From Desulfobacteraceae bacterium (lineage in GTDB: Bacteria; Desulfobacterota; Desulfobacteria; Desulfobacterales; Desulfobacteraceae): DNA of 6,460 nt. The notes under the pieces were generated by a model. The model ran no database searches. It was not told the DNA's origin and saw nothing but the letters and a program-made list of their open reading frames with translations. The stretch spans positions 1-6,460 of the forward strand of contig JAAEMC010001077.1 in assembly GCA_024225895.1 (NCBI GenBank), read 5' to 3'. Shown one piece after another: positions 1 to 6,459 of the stretch (the stretch's first letter is position 1; each line of letters begins with the position of its first letter). A program made the position numbers and the translations under genes.

Positions 1-5
1 CCGGA

Positions 6-38
6 AAAGGGGGCTGGTATGTGATATCAGCCCCCTTT
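6..38. terminator. Strong hairpin, probable bidirectional terminator
   Basis: Positions 6-20 pair with 24-38 around a GTG loop, giving a 15-bp stem whose core GGGGGCTG/CAGCCCCC is followed by AAA/TTT and extended by one G-T pair. On the plus strand the stem is followed by an AT-rich tail; on the minus strand the run TTTT follows the C-rich arm. It could end a plus-strand gene lying to the left of the window, or the minus-strand mmgE/prpD-like transcript about 220 nt upstream of it. No better hairpin was seen between mmgE and this point. Confidence 0.75.
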
Positions 39-261
39 ATCATTAAATTTTAAGCTTTGATTGTTTTGAAAATTGCCAGTTAGGTCATAAGAAAAAAACC
101 TATATATCGTGGTCAAAGCAAGGGTTTTAGCGTTTTGCCCATATAATCTTCTCCAAAAGATCATTTGAATTTGTATCGGGGTCACATGCTTCTTTTCAGT
201 TGTTAATTACCATGGTTGATAACCTAAAAATCTGCAATTCAAACAGCTGAAACTTCTCCGA

Positions 262-1614
262 TCAAGAATCTGCATCAATACAAAGCGCTTTTGTTAAATC
301 ATCAAGACCATTCTTATCTAAACGTTCAGTAGCAGTGATGATCCTTTCCACACATTGTGCATTGTAATTTTTTAGAGCCAAAGTGCGAAATTTGTCACGG
401 ACAGAACCCATGTCCATCGGATTGGAAGGATCTCCAAGCGGAGAAGTCACAAGTCTTTCAAATGTCCCTTTTTGAGAATGAATAATGATGCGGGCAGGCA
501 CTTTGTTTGGAAACATTTGATCCAGGGTTTCATCTACATATAAATCGACTTTTTCAGCAAAATCAACTATATCCCTTCTTCCTAACAGAGTGGCATGTAT
601 CGGCAACAGTGCGGAGGTTCCGATAATTGTGACTAAAGCGATACAGAAGGGAATGCTGTATTGGGCACATTCAATCGTGTCAGGGCCTGTATCGTTGGTT
701 AACGACCGTAATGCTCTGGAAAAGGTGTGGACTTCAATGCGATCAATCAAATCCGCCTTTAATTGATTTTCAGCCAGGGTATTATTTACGGCATCCAAGG
801 CACTATGAATCCAACGGCAACATCCATATGGTTTGAAATACACAGATTCGATCGCAAAATCCTGCCCAAGGTTCTTTGTGATTAATGAATGATCATAATA
901 GTCCGGATGATCAAGAATATCAGTCGGGCCTGTGAAGCCGCTATTGGCAAGCCAGACCGCAGAAAGACCAGTCAATGTACCCCAGGGAATTCCTTCTTTG
1001 GCGCTATTTCCCATCACTTTGCTATAACCAGCGGCTTTTAAATCAGGAGAATGCACGCCCGCGACCCCAAGCGCTTCCGCCAGAACCTTGGGGGACTGCT
1101 TTTTTAAATAACCGCCGGCTGCTGCTGCTCCGAAAGCACACCAGCGGCCAGTCGCTAGTGTTTCCTGTATGGAATGATCTCTGGCGGCTGAAACACGCAC
1201 AGCAATCTCGTAACCAATAATGATGGCAACCAGTAATTCCCTTCCCGTAACAGCTGATTCTTGAGCAACGGCAAGTGCTGCAGGAATAATGGAGGCTCCG
1301 GGATGCCCCAACGCGGACCGGTGACCATCATCCAAATCTAAAGCACTGGCAAAAACACTGTTTAGAAAAGCTGCGCCCGGAGGACTGAATGCCTGATTCG
1401 AAAACCAGACCGATGCCTTACCAGGAGCAAACATTTGCTTAGCCAGATGTGAAGCGGCTCTGGCAGCGGGAGTGCTTAATCCGACCACAGAGGCAGCAAA
1501 AAGATCGAGAATACATTTTTTAGCATTTTCATAGGTAGATGCTGGAATGTTTTCCTGATCAAGATCGCATATATAATTAGCAAGCCGGAGAGTGGTGGTT
1601 TTTAAAGCGGACAT
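262..1614 (-). CDS. MmgE/PrpD family protein (2-methylcitrate dehydratase-like)
   Basis: This 450-residue cytoplasmic protein has the usual length and layout of the MmgE/PrpD family, which includes 2-methylcitrate dehydratase, cis-aconitate decarboxylase and several epimerases or lyases acting on carboxylic acids. Visible family motifs are DDGHRSALGHPGAS (about residues 95-108), the helix GYEIAVRVS (about 134-142), KPYGCCRWIHSALDA (about 261-275), AQYSIPF (about 317-323) and GDPSNPM (about 394-400). The His, Lys and Tyr of the HPG, KPY and QYS motifs are the type of residue that lines the active site in this family, and all are present. The start is set at ATG 1614, because AGGA lies 9 nt upstream; an in-frame TTG at 1632 has no such site. 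That binding site lies in the tail of a transposase remnant. No methylcitrate-cycle partner (prpB, prpC) is nearby, so the substrate cannot be assigned. The gene looks intact and is very confidently in this family. Confidence 0.95.
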   Translation of the reverse strand: MSALKTTTLRLANYICDLDQENIPASTYENAKKCILDLFAASVVGLSTPAARAASHLAKQMFAPGKASVWFSNQAFSPPGAAFLNSVFASALDLDDGHRSALGHPGASIIPAALAVAQESAVTGRELLVAIIIGYEIAVRVSAARDHSIQETLATGRWCAFGAAAAGGYLKKQSPKVLAEALGVAGVHSPDLKAAGYSKVMGNSAKEGIPWGTLTGLSAVWLANSGFTGPTDILDHPDYYDHSLITKNLGQDFAIESVYFKPYGCCRWIHSALDAVNNTLAENQLKADLIDRIEVHTFSRALRSLTNDTGPDTIECAQYSIPFCIALVTIIGTSALLPIHATLLGRRDIVDFAEKVDLYVDETLDQMFPNKVPARIIIHSQKGTFERLVTSPLGDPSNPMDMGSVRDKFRTLALKNYNAQCVERIITATERLDKNGLDDLTKALCIDADS

Positions 1615-1934
1615 AAGCCTTATTCCTGTCAAATTGTCGTTTAAATTCTTTATCTTTTTTCATTTGCTTTAATCTTATACCGATGCGTCGGCTGACACCA
1701 GAATAAGTCATCCCCAAACAACTGCTTATCTCCTTATTTGAAAAAGCACCTGTCTTCCACAATAAATAAACAAGACAATCGAAACAGATAACGCTCATCT
1801 TGAACAAGTATACTTTTAAAACGCCCCTGGTACAGATGGCCCTGTCTTTTATGCTTTACATTGTATCGCCATAACTCAATTTTATTATTCACATTTTGCT
1901 GTAGAGTCAATGCTTAATCACTAATCAAGATGTG
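1613..1934 (-). pseudogene. Remnant of a REP-associated Y1 (IS200/IS605-like) transposase
   Basis: Reading the minus strand downwards, one frame gives HILI (from about 1934), an in-frame stop (TAA, 1916-1914), then a stretch ending KHKRQGHLYQGRFKSILV (to 1803). This matches the Y1_Tnp/RAYT core, typically 'HLLI...-HLFQGRYKAILV'. The spacing between HILI and GHL, about 28 codons, also fits the family. After about 1780 the similarity moves to another frame, CLVYLLWKTGAFSNKEISSC and onward through MTYSGVSRRIGIRLKQ. That is the helix-turn-helix C-terminal domain often fused to these transposases. The central segment between the two blocks is missing and the frame has changed, so the gene is dead: a nonsense codon, an internal deletion and a frameshift. 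The second frame stays open to 1577, but the transposase-like part ends near 1613, where mmgE begins. The N-terminal third before HILI is not recognisable. Family assignment is from recalled consensus, not from a search. Confidence 0.8.
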
Positions 1935-1961
1935 CCCCCCCTGCTCTACCCCCAGCTTCTG

Positions 1962-1988
1962 TTGCTTTTTTCAGCCAAACAGTATAGT
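1962..1988 (+). promoter_or_regulatory. Possible promoter of the TRAP operon
   Basis: TATAGT at 1983-1988 resembles a -10 box, and TTGCTT at 1962-1967 could serve as -35, but the 15-nt spacer is shorter than ideal. It is the best sigma-70-like candidate seen between the transposase remnant and tatT. It would give a leader of roughly 55-60 nt containing the palindrome at 2007-2024. Confidence 0.3.
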
Positions 1989-2006
1989 TTTTATGGATAT
2001 TTGGAG

Positions 2007-2024
2007 TTGTTTTCCGGAACACAA
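2007..2024. promoter_or_regulatory. 18-bp near-perfect palindrome, candidate operator
   Basis: TTGTTTTCCGGAACACAA is a dyad in which 8 of 9 base pairs match, centred on the perfect core TTCCGGAA (2012-2019); only the pair 2011/2020 fails. It lies just downstream of a -10-like box and 27 nt upstream of the chosen tatT start, a suitable place for a repressor to block the operon. It does not resemble the inverted repeat in front of tetR, so nothing in the sequence ties it to that regulator. It could instead form a small mRNA hairpin. Confidence 0.4.
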
Positions 2025-2051
2025 TTTTCACAAAAAAGGCTTGTGATACAA

Positions 2052-2948
2052 ATGAGGGTCTTTGCAGATATGCCATTGGACAGGAAACGGGTTCTTTCTC
2101 TTTTGTGTATTATTTTTGCAGCAGCCGGCTTTTTTTTCTTTACCGGATGCGCCGCCATCATGTCTTCTGCAACATCCGGTATAATAACCGATCTGTCCAC
2201 GTCCATTATGGACAGCGATGATCTTAAAATGGTTGAAGATGGAGCACCTGCCTATCTTTTAATGGTTGACAGTCTCATTGCAAAAGATCCGGACAATGAA
2301 AACATGCTGGCCAATGCCGCCCTTTTATATACTGCCTATGCCGACATTTTTGTGGCAGATAAAAAAAGATCCCGAAAGCTTTCAGAAAAAGCCCTTTCCT
2401 ATGCAGTCCAAGCCATGTGCAGAGCAGACAAACGGACCTGTGATTTAAAAAACATGAATTTTGATGATTTTGAAACAATTATCAAAGATATCGAAAAAAC
2501 AGATGTGCCTGTATTATTTGCCCTGGGCAATTCATGGGCAGCCTGGATCATGGCCAACCAAAGTGATTTTGATGCCATTGCGGATATTTCACGGATTGAA
2601 ACCATAATGCAGCATATCCTTTTCTTGGACGAAAAATACAAAGATGGTTCCGCATATCTATATCTCGGAGCTCTTGCAACACTCCTTCCGCCTGCCCTTG
2701 GCGGCACCCCGGAAAAGGGAAAAACTTATTTTGAAAAAGCTCTGGATATTTCCCAGGGTAAAAACCTGATGGTCAATGTATTGTTTGCCAAACAATATGC
2801 CAGGATGATGTTTGACAGAAAGCTCCATGACCAATTGCTGTCACAGGTAGTAAAGGCAGACCCCAGGGTCCCAGGATATACATTGATAAATACCCATGCA
2901 CAGCGGCAGGCAAGAGAACTTTTAGGCAGTGCGGATGATTATTTTTGA
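2052..2948 (+). CDS. tatT: TRAP transporter TatT-component lipoprotein
   Basis: TatT proteins are helical, TPR-like periplasmic lipoproteins that associate with the binding protein of a subset of TRAP transporters (Treponema pallidum Tp0956 is the studied example). From ATG 2052 the protein has 298 residues. It shows a lipoprotein signal peptide with basic RKR at 11-13, a hydrophobic stretch at about 14-30 and the lipobox FTGC with Cys33; the next residue is Ala, not Asp, so outer-membrane attachment is plausible. Family-typical blocks follow: VEDGAPAYLLMVDSLI (61-76), LLYTAYADIFV (91-101), the alternating helices to LDEKYKDGSAYLYLGAL (192-208), PPALGGTPEKGKTYFEKAL (213-231), GKNLMVNVLFAKQYARMMFD (236-255) and the terminal SADDYF. 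AAGG at 2036-2039 weakly supports ATG 2052; ATG 2070 (292 residues) is a fair alternative. An in-frame GTG at 1932 would read through the transposase scar and is unlikely. It is first in a four-gene operon, 34 nt before the binding-protein gene. Confidence 0.9.
   Translation: MRVFADMPLDRKRVLSLLCIIFAAAGFFFFTGCAAIMSSATSGIITDLSTSIMDSDDLKMVEDGAPAYLLMVDSLIAKDPDNENMLANAALLYTAYADIFVADKKRSRKLSEKALSYAVQAMCRADKRTCDLKNMNFDDFETIIKDIEKTDVPVLFALGNSWAAWIMANQSDFDAIADISRIETIMQHILFLDEKYKDGSAYLYLGALATLLPPALGGTPEKGKTYFEKALDISQGKNLMVNVLFAKQYARMMFDRKLHDQLLSQVVKADPRVPGYTLINTHAQRQARELLGSADDYF
2141..2181 (+). repeat. Inverted repeat inside the start of tatT
   Basis: TACCGGATG (2141-2149) and CATCCGGTA (2173-2181) are perfect 9-nt complements separated by 23 nt. 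The left arm encodes part of the lipobox (Thr-Gly-Cys). In the mRNA they could form a stem over the end of the signal-peptide coding region. It may be a by-product of codon choice. Confidence 0.35.
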
Positions 2949-2982
2949 TATGTTGTAATGGTTGCTTAAACCGGAGAAAAAA

Positions 2983-4023
2983 ATGACCTTTTTAACAAAA
3001 CATCTTCAATTGCGGCGAATACCCCTCACCCTTTTTATTAGTTTTGTTTTGATGATGGTACCTGTCCATGCCACCACCCTTAAAATTGCCACGCTCTCTC
3101 CGGAAGGATCCATGTGGATGGAAAAGATGCGCAAGGGAGCTGACGAAGTGGCACAAAAAACCGGCAGCCGTGTAAAATTTAAATTCTATCCCGGCGGTGT
3201 CATGGGAAATGATCAGGCGGTTCTGAGAAAAATCCGCATTGGCCAGCTCCATGGCGGCGCAGTTGTTTCAGGCAGCCTTTCCCAGTTTTTCCCTGCAAAC
3301 CAGCTTTATACCCAGCCCATGAAGTTTTCTTCCCATGAAGAAGTTGACTATGTCAGGGAAAGGATGGATCCATTTATCATCAATGGATTGGAAGAAGCAG
3401 GGTTTAAAATCCTGGGCATTGCCGGCGGTGGTTTTGCCTATATTATGTCTAAAGTACCCATTGAAACAGTCCAGGATTTAAAGATCCAGAAAGTCTGGCT
3501 GCCGGATAATCATAAAATCAGCCCGGAGGCCATCCAGACCTTTGGTTTTACACCAATTCCATTACCTATTTCAGATGTCAGAACCAGCCTGCAATCGGGC
3601 CTGATCAATACGATTGCAACATCTCCTGTGGGAGCCGTTGTCCTGCAATGGCACACCCAGATCAAATATGTGACTTATGTCCCCCTGGCTTATCTGCATG
3701 CCGTACTGGCAGTGAATAAAAAAAAATTTTCCAAAATCGATCCCCAGGATCAAAAAGTTGTCTTAATGACGATGCAAAAGATCTTTCGTGAGATAGACCT
3801 TCAAAACCGGGAAGATGATGTCAGAGCCATTGAAACTTTAAAAAAACGGGGTGTTAAATTTATTACGCCATCCGGAGATGTCATGGAAGAATGGAAAGAG
3901 ACCGCCCAAAAAGCATCAAAAAAAATGGTTGAGTCCGGCACACTTCCCAAAGAGGTGGCCAATACCATGGACCAGCATATTGCCCAGTTCAATGCCAAAT
4001 CAGATAAAACCAATGATCAATAA
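2983..4023 (+). CDS. tatP: TRAP transporter substrate-binding protein, TatP/DctP type
   Basis: This is the periplasmic solute receptor of the TRAP system. The start is ATG 2983, with GGAG at 2973-2976 and a 6-nt spacer; an in-frame TTG at 2962 overlaps that site. The 346-residue precursor has a type I signal peptide, basic near residues 6-12 and hydrophobic at 13-28, probably cut after VHA at about residue 30. No lipobox cysteine is present, unlike the lipoprotein described in Treponema. The mature part starts TTLKIATLSPEGSMWMEKM and has the DctP fold blocks YPGGVMGND (about 69-77), the lobe strand DLKIQKVWLPD (about 165-175) and SDVRTSLQSGLINTI (about 197-211). In SiaP-like receptors the strand 'LKLRVPN' carries the arginine that clamps the ligand carboxylate; here the aligned residue is Trp172. 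LQWHTQIKYVTY follows and is characteristic of the TatP branch. The stop overlaps the next gene by 11 nt. The ligand is unknown; a hydrophobic or non-carboxylate ligand is inference. The symbol follows family resemblance and the adjacent tatT. Confidence 0.93.
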   Translation: MTFLTKHLQLRRIPLTLFISFVLMMVPVHATTLKIATLSPEGSMWMEKMRKGADEVAQKTGSRVKFKFYPGGVMGNDQAVLRKIRIGQLHGGAVVSGSLSQFFPANQLYTQPMKFSSHEEVDYVRERMDPFIINGLEEAGFKILGIAGGGFAYIMSKVPIETVQDLKIQKVWLPDNHKISPEAIQTFGFTPIPLPISDVRTSLQSGLINTIATSPVGAVVLQWHTQIKYVTYVPLAYLHAVLAVNKKKFSKIDPQDQKVVLMTMQKIFREIDLQNREDDVRAIETLKKRGVKFITPSGDVMEEWKETAQKASKKMVESGTLPKEVANTMDQHIAQFNAKSDKTNDQ

Positions 4024-4525
4024 GCCTCCCCCCTTTTCCATACGGCTCATTGAATTCCTCCAGAAAATTGAGGATCTGCTGCTCATCAGCCTATTACTAT
4101 TCATGATTTTCATTGCTGTCCTGCAAATCTTTTTACGAAATTTTATGGGTTCCGGTATTTCATGGGCAGACCCCCTTGTCAGGGTGCTGGTACTCTGGAT
4201 CGGCCTTATCGGTGCCATGGTGGCAAGCCGCGGCAATAAGCATATCAGTATTGATATTATTTCACGATATTTACCTTGGCGTATCAGAAAGGAAACACAA
4301 AGAATTACCAGCCTGTTCACCACCATTGTCTGCGGCATCATGGCATGGGTCAGTATCAGATTCGTACTTATGGAAAAGGCAGACGGGCTAATTCTATTTG
4401 CAGGTGTTCCAGCCTGGATCTGCGAAATCATTATTCCCTTTGCCTTTGCTGTGATCTCTTTTCGCTACCTACTATTCACCCTGAATGGCTTTACTCATCC
4501 CAATGTGAATAAAAAGAAAAAATGA
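4013..4525 (+). CDS. tatQ: TRAP transporter small membrane subunit, DctQ type
   Basis: This 170-residue integral membrane protein is the small (Q) subunit that pairs with the large permease. Four hydrophobic segments are visible at about residues 21-41, 54-73, 97-119 and 135-156. Between the first two is RNFMGSGISWADPLVRVLVL, matching the usual DctQ arrangement (R...G...W...R...W). GAMVASRGNKHISIDII follows at 67-83, and the C-terminus is very basic (NKKKK). The start is ATG 4013, inside the last codons of the binding-protein gene; the frame is open further upstream, but that stretch is only the other frame of tatP. There is no clear Shine-Dalgarno sequence, so translation probably depends on ribosomes finishing tatP. 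Its stop overlaps the next start as ATGA. The assignment rests on size, topology and position; DctQ sequences are poorly conserved. Confidence 0.9.
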   Translation: MINKPPPFSIRLIEFLQKIEDLLLISLLLFMIFIAVLQIFLRNFMGSGISWADPLVRVLVLWIGLIGAMVASRGNKHISIDIISRYLPWRIRKETQRITSLFTTIVCGIMAWVSIRFVLMEKADGLILFAGVPAWICEIIIPFAFAVISFRYLLFTLNGFTHPNVNKKKK

Positions 4526-5802
4526 TATATCTGCTTATCTGCATACTGATCTTACTGGCCTTTCTGGGGGCACCGCTCTTTACCATTATTATTGCAGGGG
4601 CCATGGCAGGTTTTTATCTTAACGAAGTGGATCTGTCCGTCATGGCCATTGAACTTTATAGGATTGCAGATACACCGCTTTTGCTTGCACTGCCCCTTTT
4701 CACCTTTGCCGGATATATGCTGGGGGAAAGCAATACTTCTCAAAGGCTGGTGCGGCTGACTCAGGCCCTTTTCGGCTGGATGCCCGGCGGCCTTGCCATT
4801 GTGGCCTTTATTGTCTGTGCCGTTTTCACTGCTTTCACCGGTGCATCAGGGGTCACAATAGTTGCTTTGGGTGCGCTCTTATACCCTGCGTTGAAACAAG
4901 CCGGTTACAAAGAAAAGTTTAGCTTAGGTCTTGTCACTACATCCGGAAGCCTTGGTCTTTTGCTGCCGCCCTCTTTGCCCTTGATTCTTTATGGCGTTAT
5001 TGCCCAGCAGATGAACGGCGGTCCTGAACTGACCATTGAAAATCTTTTTATCGCCGGTATCTTTCCGGCCTTGCTTATGATTGCCCTGCTTTCCAGCTGG
5101 AGTATCTGGGCCAATCGTAAAGACCCCTTACCTTTAACACCGTTTTCCATAAAAAATGCCATGACAGCTATCCGGGAAACTATCTGGGAAATACCTCTGC
5201 CCATTTTTGTTTTTATCGGAATTTACAGTGGTTATTTTGCCGTGTCAGAAGCAGCGGCGGTCACGGCCATGTACGTTTTGGTTGTGGAAGTGTTTATTTA
5301 CAAAGAAATAAAATTGAACGCCCTTGCCAAAATCATCCGGGATTCCATGGTCATGGTAGGGGGTATCCTGCTCATCTTGGGTGTTTCCCTGGCGTTTACC
5401 AATTTTCTCATTGATATTGAAGCTCCCATGAAATTATTTAACCTTTGTCAGAAATTTGTAACCAGCAAACTGATCTTCCTGATACTGCTCAATATTTTTC
5501 TTCTGGTTCTGGGTGCCATGCTGGATATTTTCAGCGCCATCGTCATCATGGTACCGCTCATGCTGCCGGTGGCCCTTCAATACGGGGTGCACCCGGTGCA
5601 TCTGGGCATCATCTTTTTGGCCAATATGCAGATCGGCTATTTCACCCCGCCTGTGGGCATGAACCTTTTTATTGCCGGGTACCGGTTTAACAAACCCATC
5701 ATGGACATATATAAAGCCACCATACCCTTTATGCTGGTTTTGCTTCTTGCTGTCCTGATCATTACCTATTGGCCCTCCTTGAGCCTGTTTCTAATCCACT
5801 AA
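4522..5802 (+). CDS. tatM: TRAP transporter large permease subunit, DctM type
   Basis: This 426-residue polytopic inner-membrane protein is the transport subunit of the TRAP system, expected to move ligand with co-transported ions (usually Na+ in this family). Strong DctM signatures are IADTPLLLALPLFTFAGYML (about 48-67), VFTAFTGASGVTIVALGALL (about 101-120), GSLGLLLPPSLPLILYG (about 142-158), GIYSGYFAVSEAAAVTAMYV (about 233-252), LGAMLDIFSAIVIMVPLMLP (about 331-350) and GYFTPPVGMNLFIAGYRF (about 373-390). The two halves carry the paired GASG and TPP-type re-entrant motifs expected of an elevator transporter. The length is normal for a separate M subunit, so Q and M are not fused here. Its ATG overlaps the stop of the small subunit by 4 nt, and the upstream sequence is A-rich without a good ribosome binding site, so coupling is likely. 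No hairpin terminator follows before tetR. Confidence 0.96.
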   Translation: MIYLLICILILLAFLGAPLFTIIIAGAMAGFYLNEVDLSVMAIELYRIADTPLLLALPLFTFAGYMLGESNTSQRLVRLTQALFGWMPGGLAIVAFIVCAVFTAFTGASGVTIVALGALLYPALKQAGYKEKFSLGLVTTSGSLGLLLPPSLPLILYGVIAQQMNGGPELTIENLFIAGIFPALLMIALLSSWSIWANRKDPLPLTPFSIKNAMTAIRETIWEIPLPIFVFIGIYSGYFAVSEAAAVTAMYVLVVEVFIYKEIKLNALAKIIRDSMVMVGGILLILGVSLAFTNFLIDIEAPMKLFNLCQKFVTSKLIFLILLNIFLLVLGAMLDIFSAIVIMVPLMLPVALQYGVHPVHLGIIFLANMQIGYFTPPVGMNLFIAGYRFNKPIMDIYKATIPFMLVLLLAVLIITYWPSLSLFLIH

Positions 5803-5851
5803 TCCGGCATACTAAATCGAATAAAAAACTTAGATATAATAAAAAACCTGC

Positions 5852-5880
5852 TTGACAATAACTGAATGTTCATTTATTTT
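5852..5880 (+). promoter_or_regulatory. Candidate tetR promoter with internal operator
   Basis: A perfect -35 box TTGACA (5852-5857) is followed at 17 nt by TATTTT (5875-5880), a 4/6 match to the -10 consensus. Between and over them lies TGAATG-TT-CATTTA (5863-5876), an inverted repeat with one mismatch and 2-nt spacing, of the size and style of TetR-family operators. Repressor bound there would cover the promoter, giving autoregulation. The predicted transcription start falls at about 5886-5888, on the ATG itself. A separate TATAAT at 5835-5840 lacks a good -35. Confidence 0.5.
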
Positions 5881-5886
5881 AGATCC

Positions 5887-6459
5887 ATGAGAACTAAAGA
5901 TGACATTAAACAGGAAGCACTTTTTGAAGCCACGGTCAAACTGGTCAATGAGATTGGATTTGCCGCAAGCTCGGTAGCCAAAATTGCCAAGGAAGCCGGT
6001 ATCAGTCCTGCCACCATTTATGTTTATTACAAAAACAAAGAAGATCTTCTGGTCTCCACCTATCTTGAAATCAAACAGAATCTGGGGAAAGCTCTTGGGC
6101 AAAACATTGATGATACCACGCCCATCAGGGATACCCTCAAGCAGGTCTGGTTCAATATGTTTGACCATATCCGGGCCCATCCAAATCATTTTCACTATAC
6201 CGAGCAATTTGCAAATTCTCCATTCAGCTCCCTGGTGAACAAAAAAGAAATCGAAAAATATTTTGAACCTCTTATCATGGTTATCATGCGGGGAATAGAA
6301 CAGAAAATTATCAAAAATGTGGATGATAATATCCTTCGCGCCTTTATTGTACATCCCATTGTTGTGCTGTCCAATGAACGCTTGTGCCAAGACTTTGAAG
6401 CAAGCCCAGATAATATTGAAACTGCATTTAGCCTGGCATGGGATGCCATAAAACTTTAA
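5887..6459 (+). CDS. TetR family transcriptional regulator
   Basis: This 190-residue DNA-binding protein is of normal TetR length. The N-terminal domain opens MRTKDDIKQEALFEATVKLV, and the helix-turn-helix spans about residues 27-48 (ASSVAKIAKEAGISPATIYV), followed by the family signature YYKNKEDLL. The remaining helices, including VWFNMFDHIRAHPNHFHYTE and a conserved-looking FANSPFSSLVNKKEIEKYF, form a ligand-binding and dimerisation domain whose ligand cannot be read. ATG 5887 is preferred because the alternative ATG at 5866 lies inside the candidate operator and adds residues (MFIYFRS) atypical before the MRTK opening. Neither start has a Shine-Dalgarno sequence. The gene lies 84 nt after the permease, same strand, with no terminator between, so it may be expressed both from its own promoter and by readthrough. 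Control of the TRAP operon by it is a reasonable but unproven inference. Confidence 0.93.
   Translation: MRTKDDIKQEALFEATVKLVNEIGFAASSVAKIAKEAGISPATIYVYYKNKEDLLVSTYLEIKQNLGKALGQNIDDTTPIRDTLKQVWFNMFDHIRAHPNHFHYTEQFANSPFSSLVNKKEIEKYFEPLIMVIMRGIEQKIIKNVDDNILRAFIVHPIVVLSNERLCQDFEASPDNIETAFSLAWDAIKL

Noticed and set aside
142..147. TATAAT as a promoter in the left intergenic region
   Set aside because: No acceptable -35 about 17 nt upstream and no gene starting downstream on the plus strand.
975..1220. Plus-strand open frame within mmgE
   Set aside because: Antisense to well-conserved MmgE/PrpD coding sequence; low-complexity, unrecognisable translation.
1915..1927. Tandem TAATCA-C-TAATCA repeat as a target-site duplication
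   Set aside because: The copies are adjacent rather than flanking the remnant, and Y1/HUH transposases do not create target duplications.
1932..2051. Upstream GTG-initiated extension of tatT (about 40 extra residues)
   Set aside because: It would start at the edge of the transposase remnant, has no ribosome binding site, and would bury the lipoprotein signal peptide in the interior of the protein.
3851..4012. N-terminal extension of the DctQ subunit within tatP
   Set aside because: The residues are the shifted frame of tatP and are unlike any DctQ N-terminus; ATG 4013 gives the normal size.
5803..5851. Terminator between the permease and tetR
   Set aside because: The stretch is AT-rich but shows no GC-containing stem.
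5830..6390. Long open frame on the minus strand opposite tetR
   Set aside because: It lies entirely antisense to a clear TetR gene, and its translation shows no recognisable domain or start signal.
6434..6448. TGGCAT-GGG-ATGCCA hairpin near the end of tetR as a terminator
   Set aside because: Only 6 bp, lies within the coding sequence before the stop, and is not followed by a T-run; the window ends before a real terminator could be seen.
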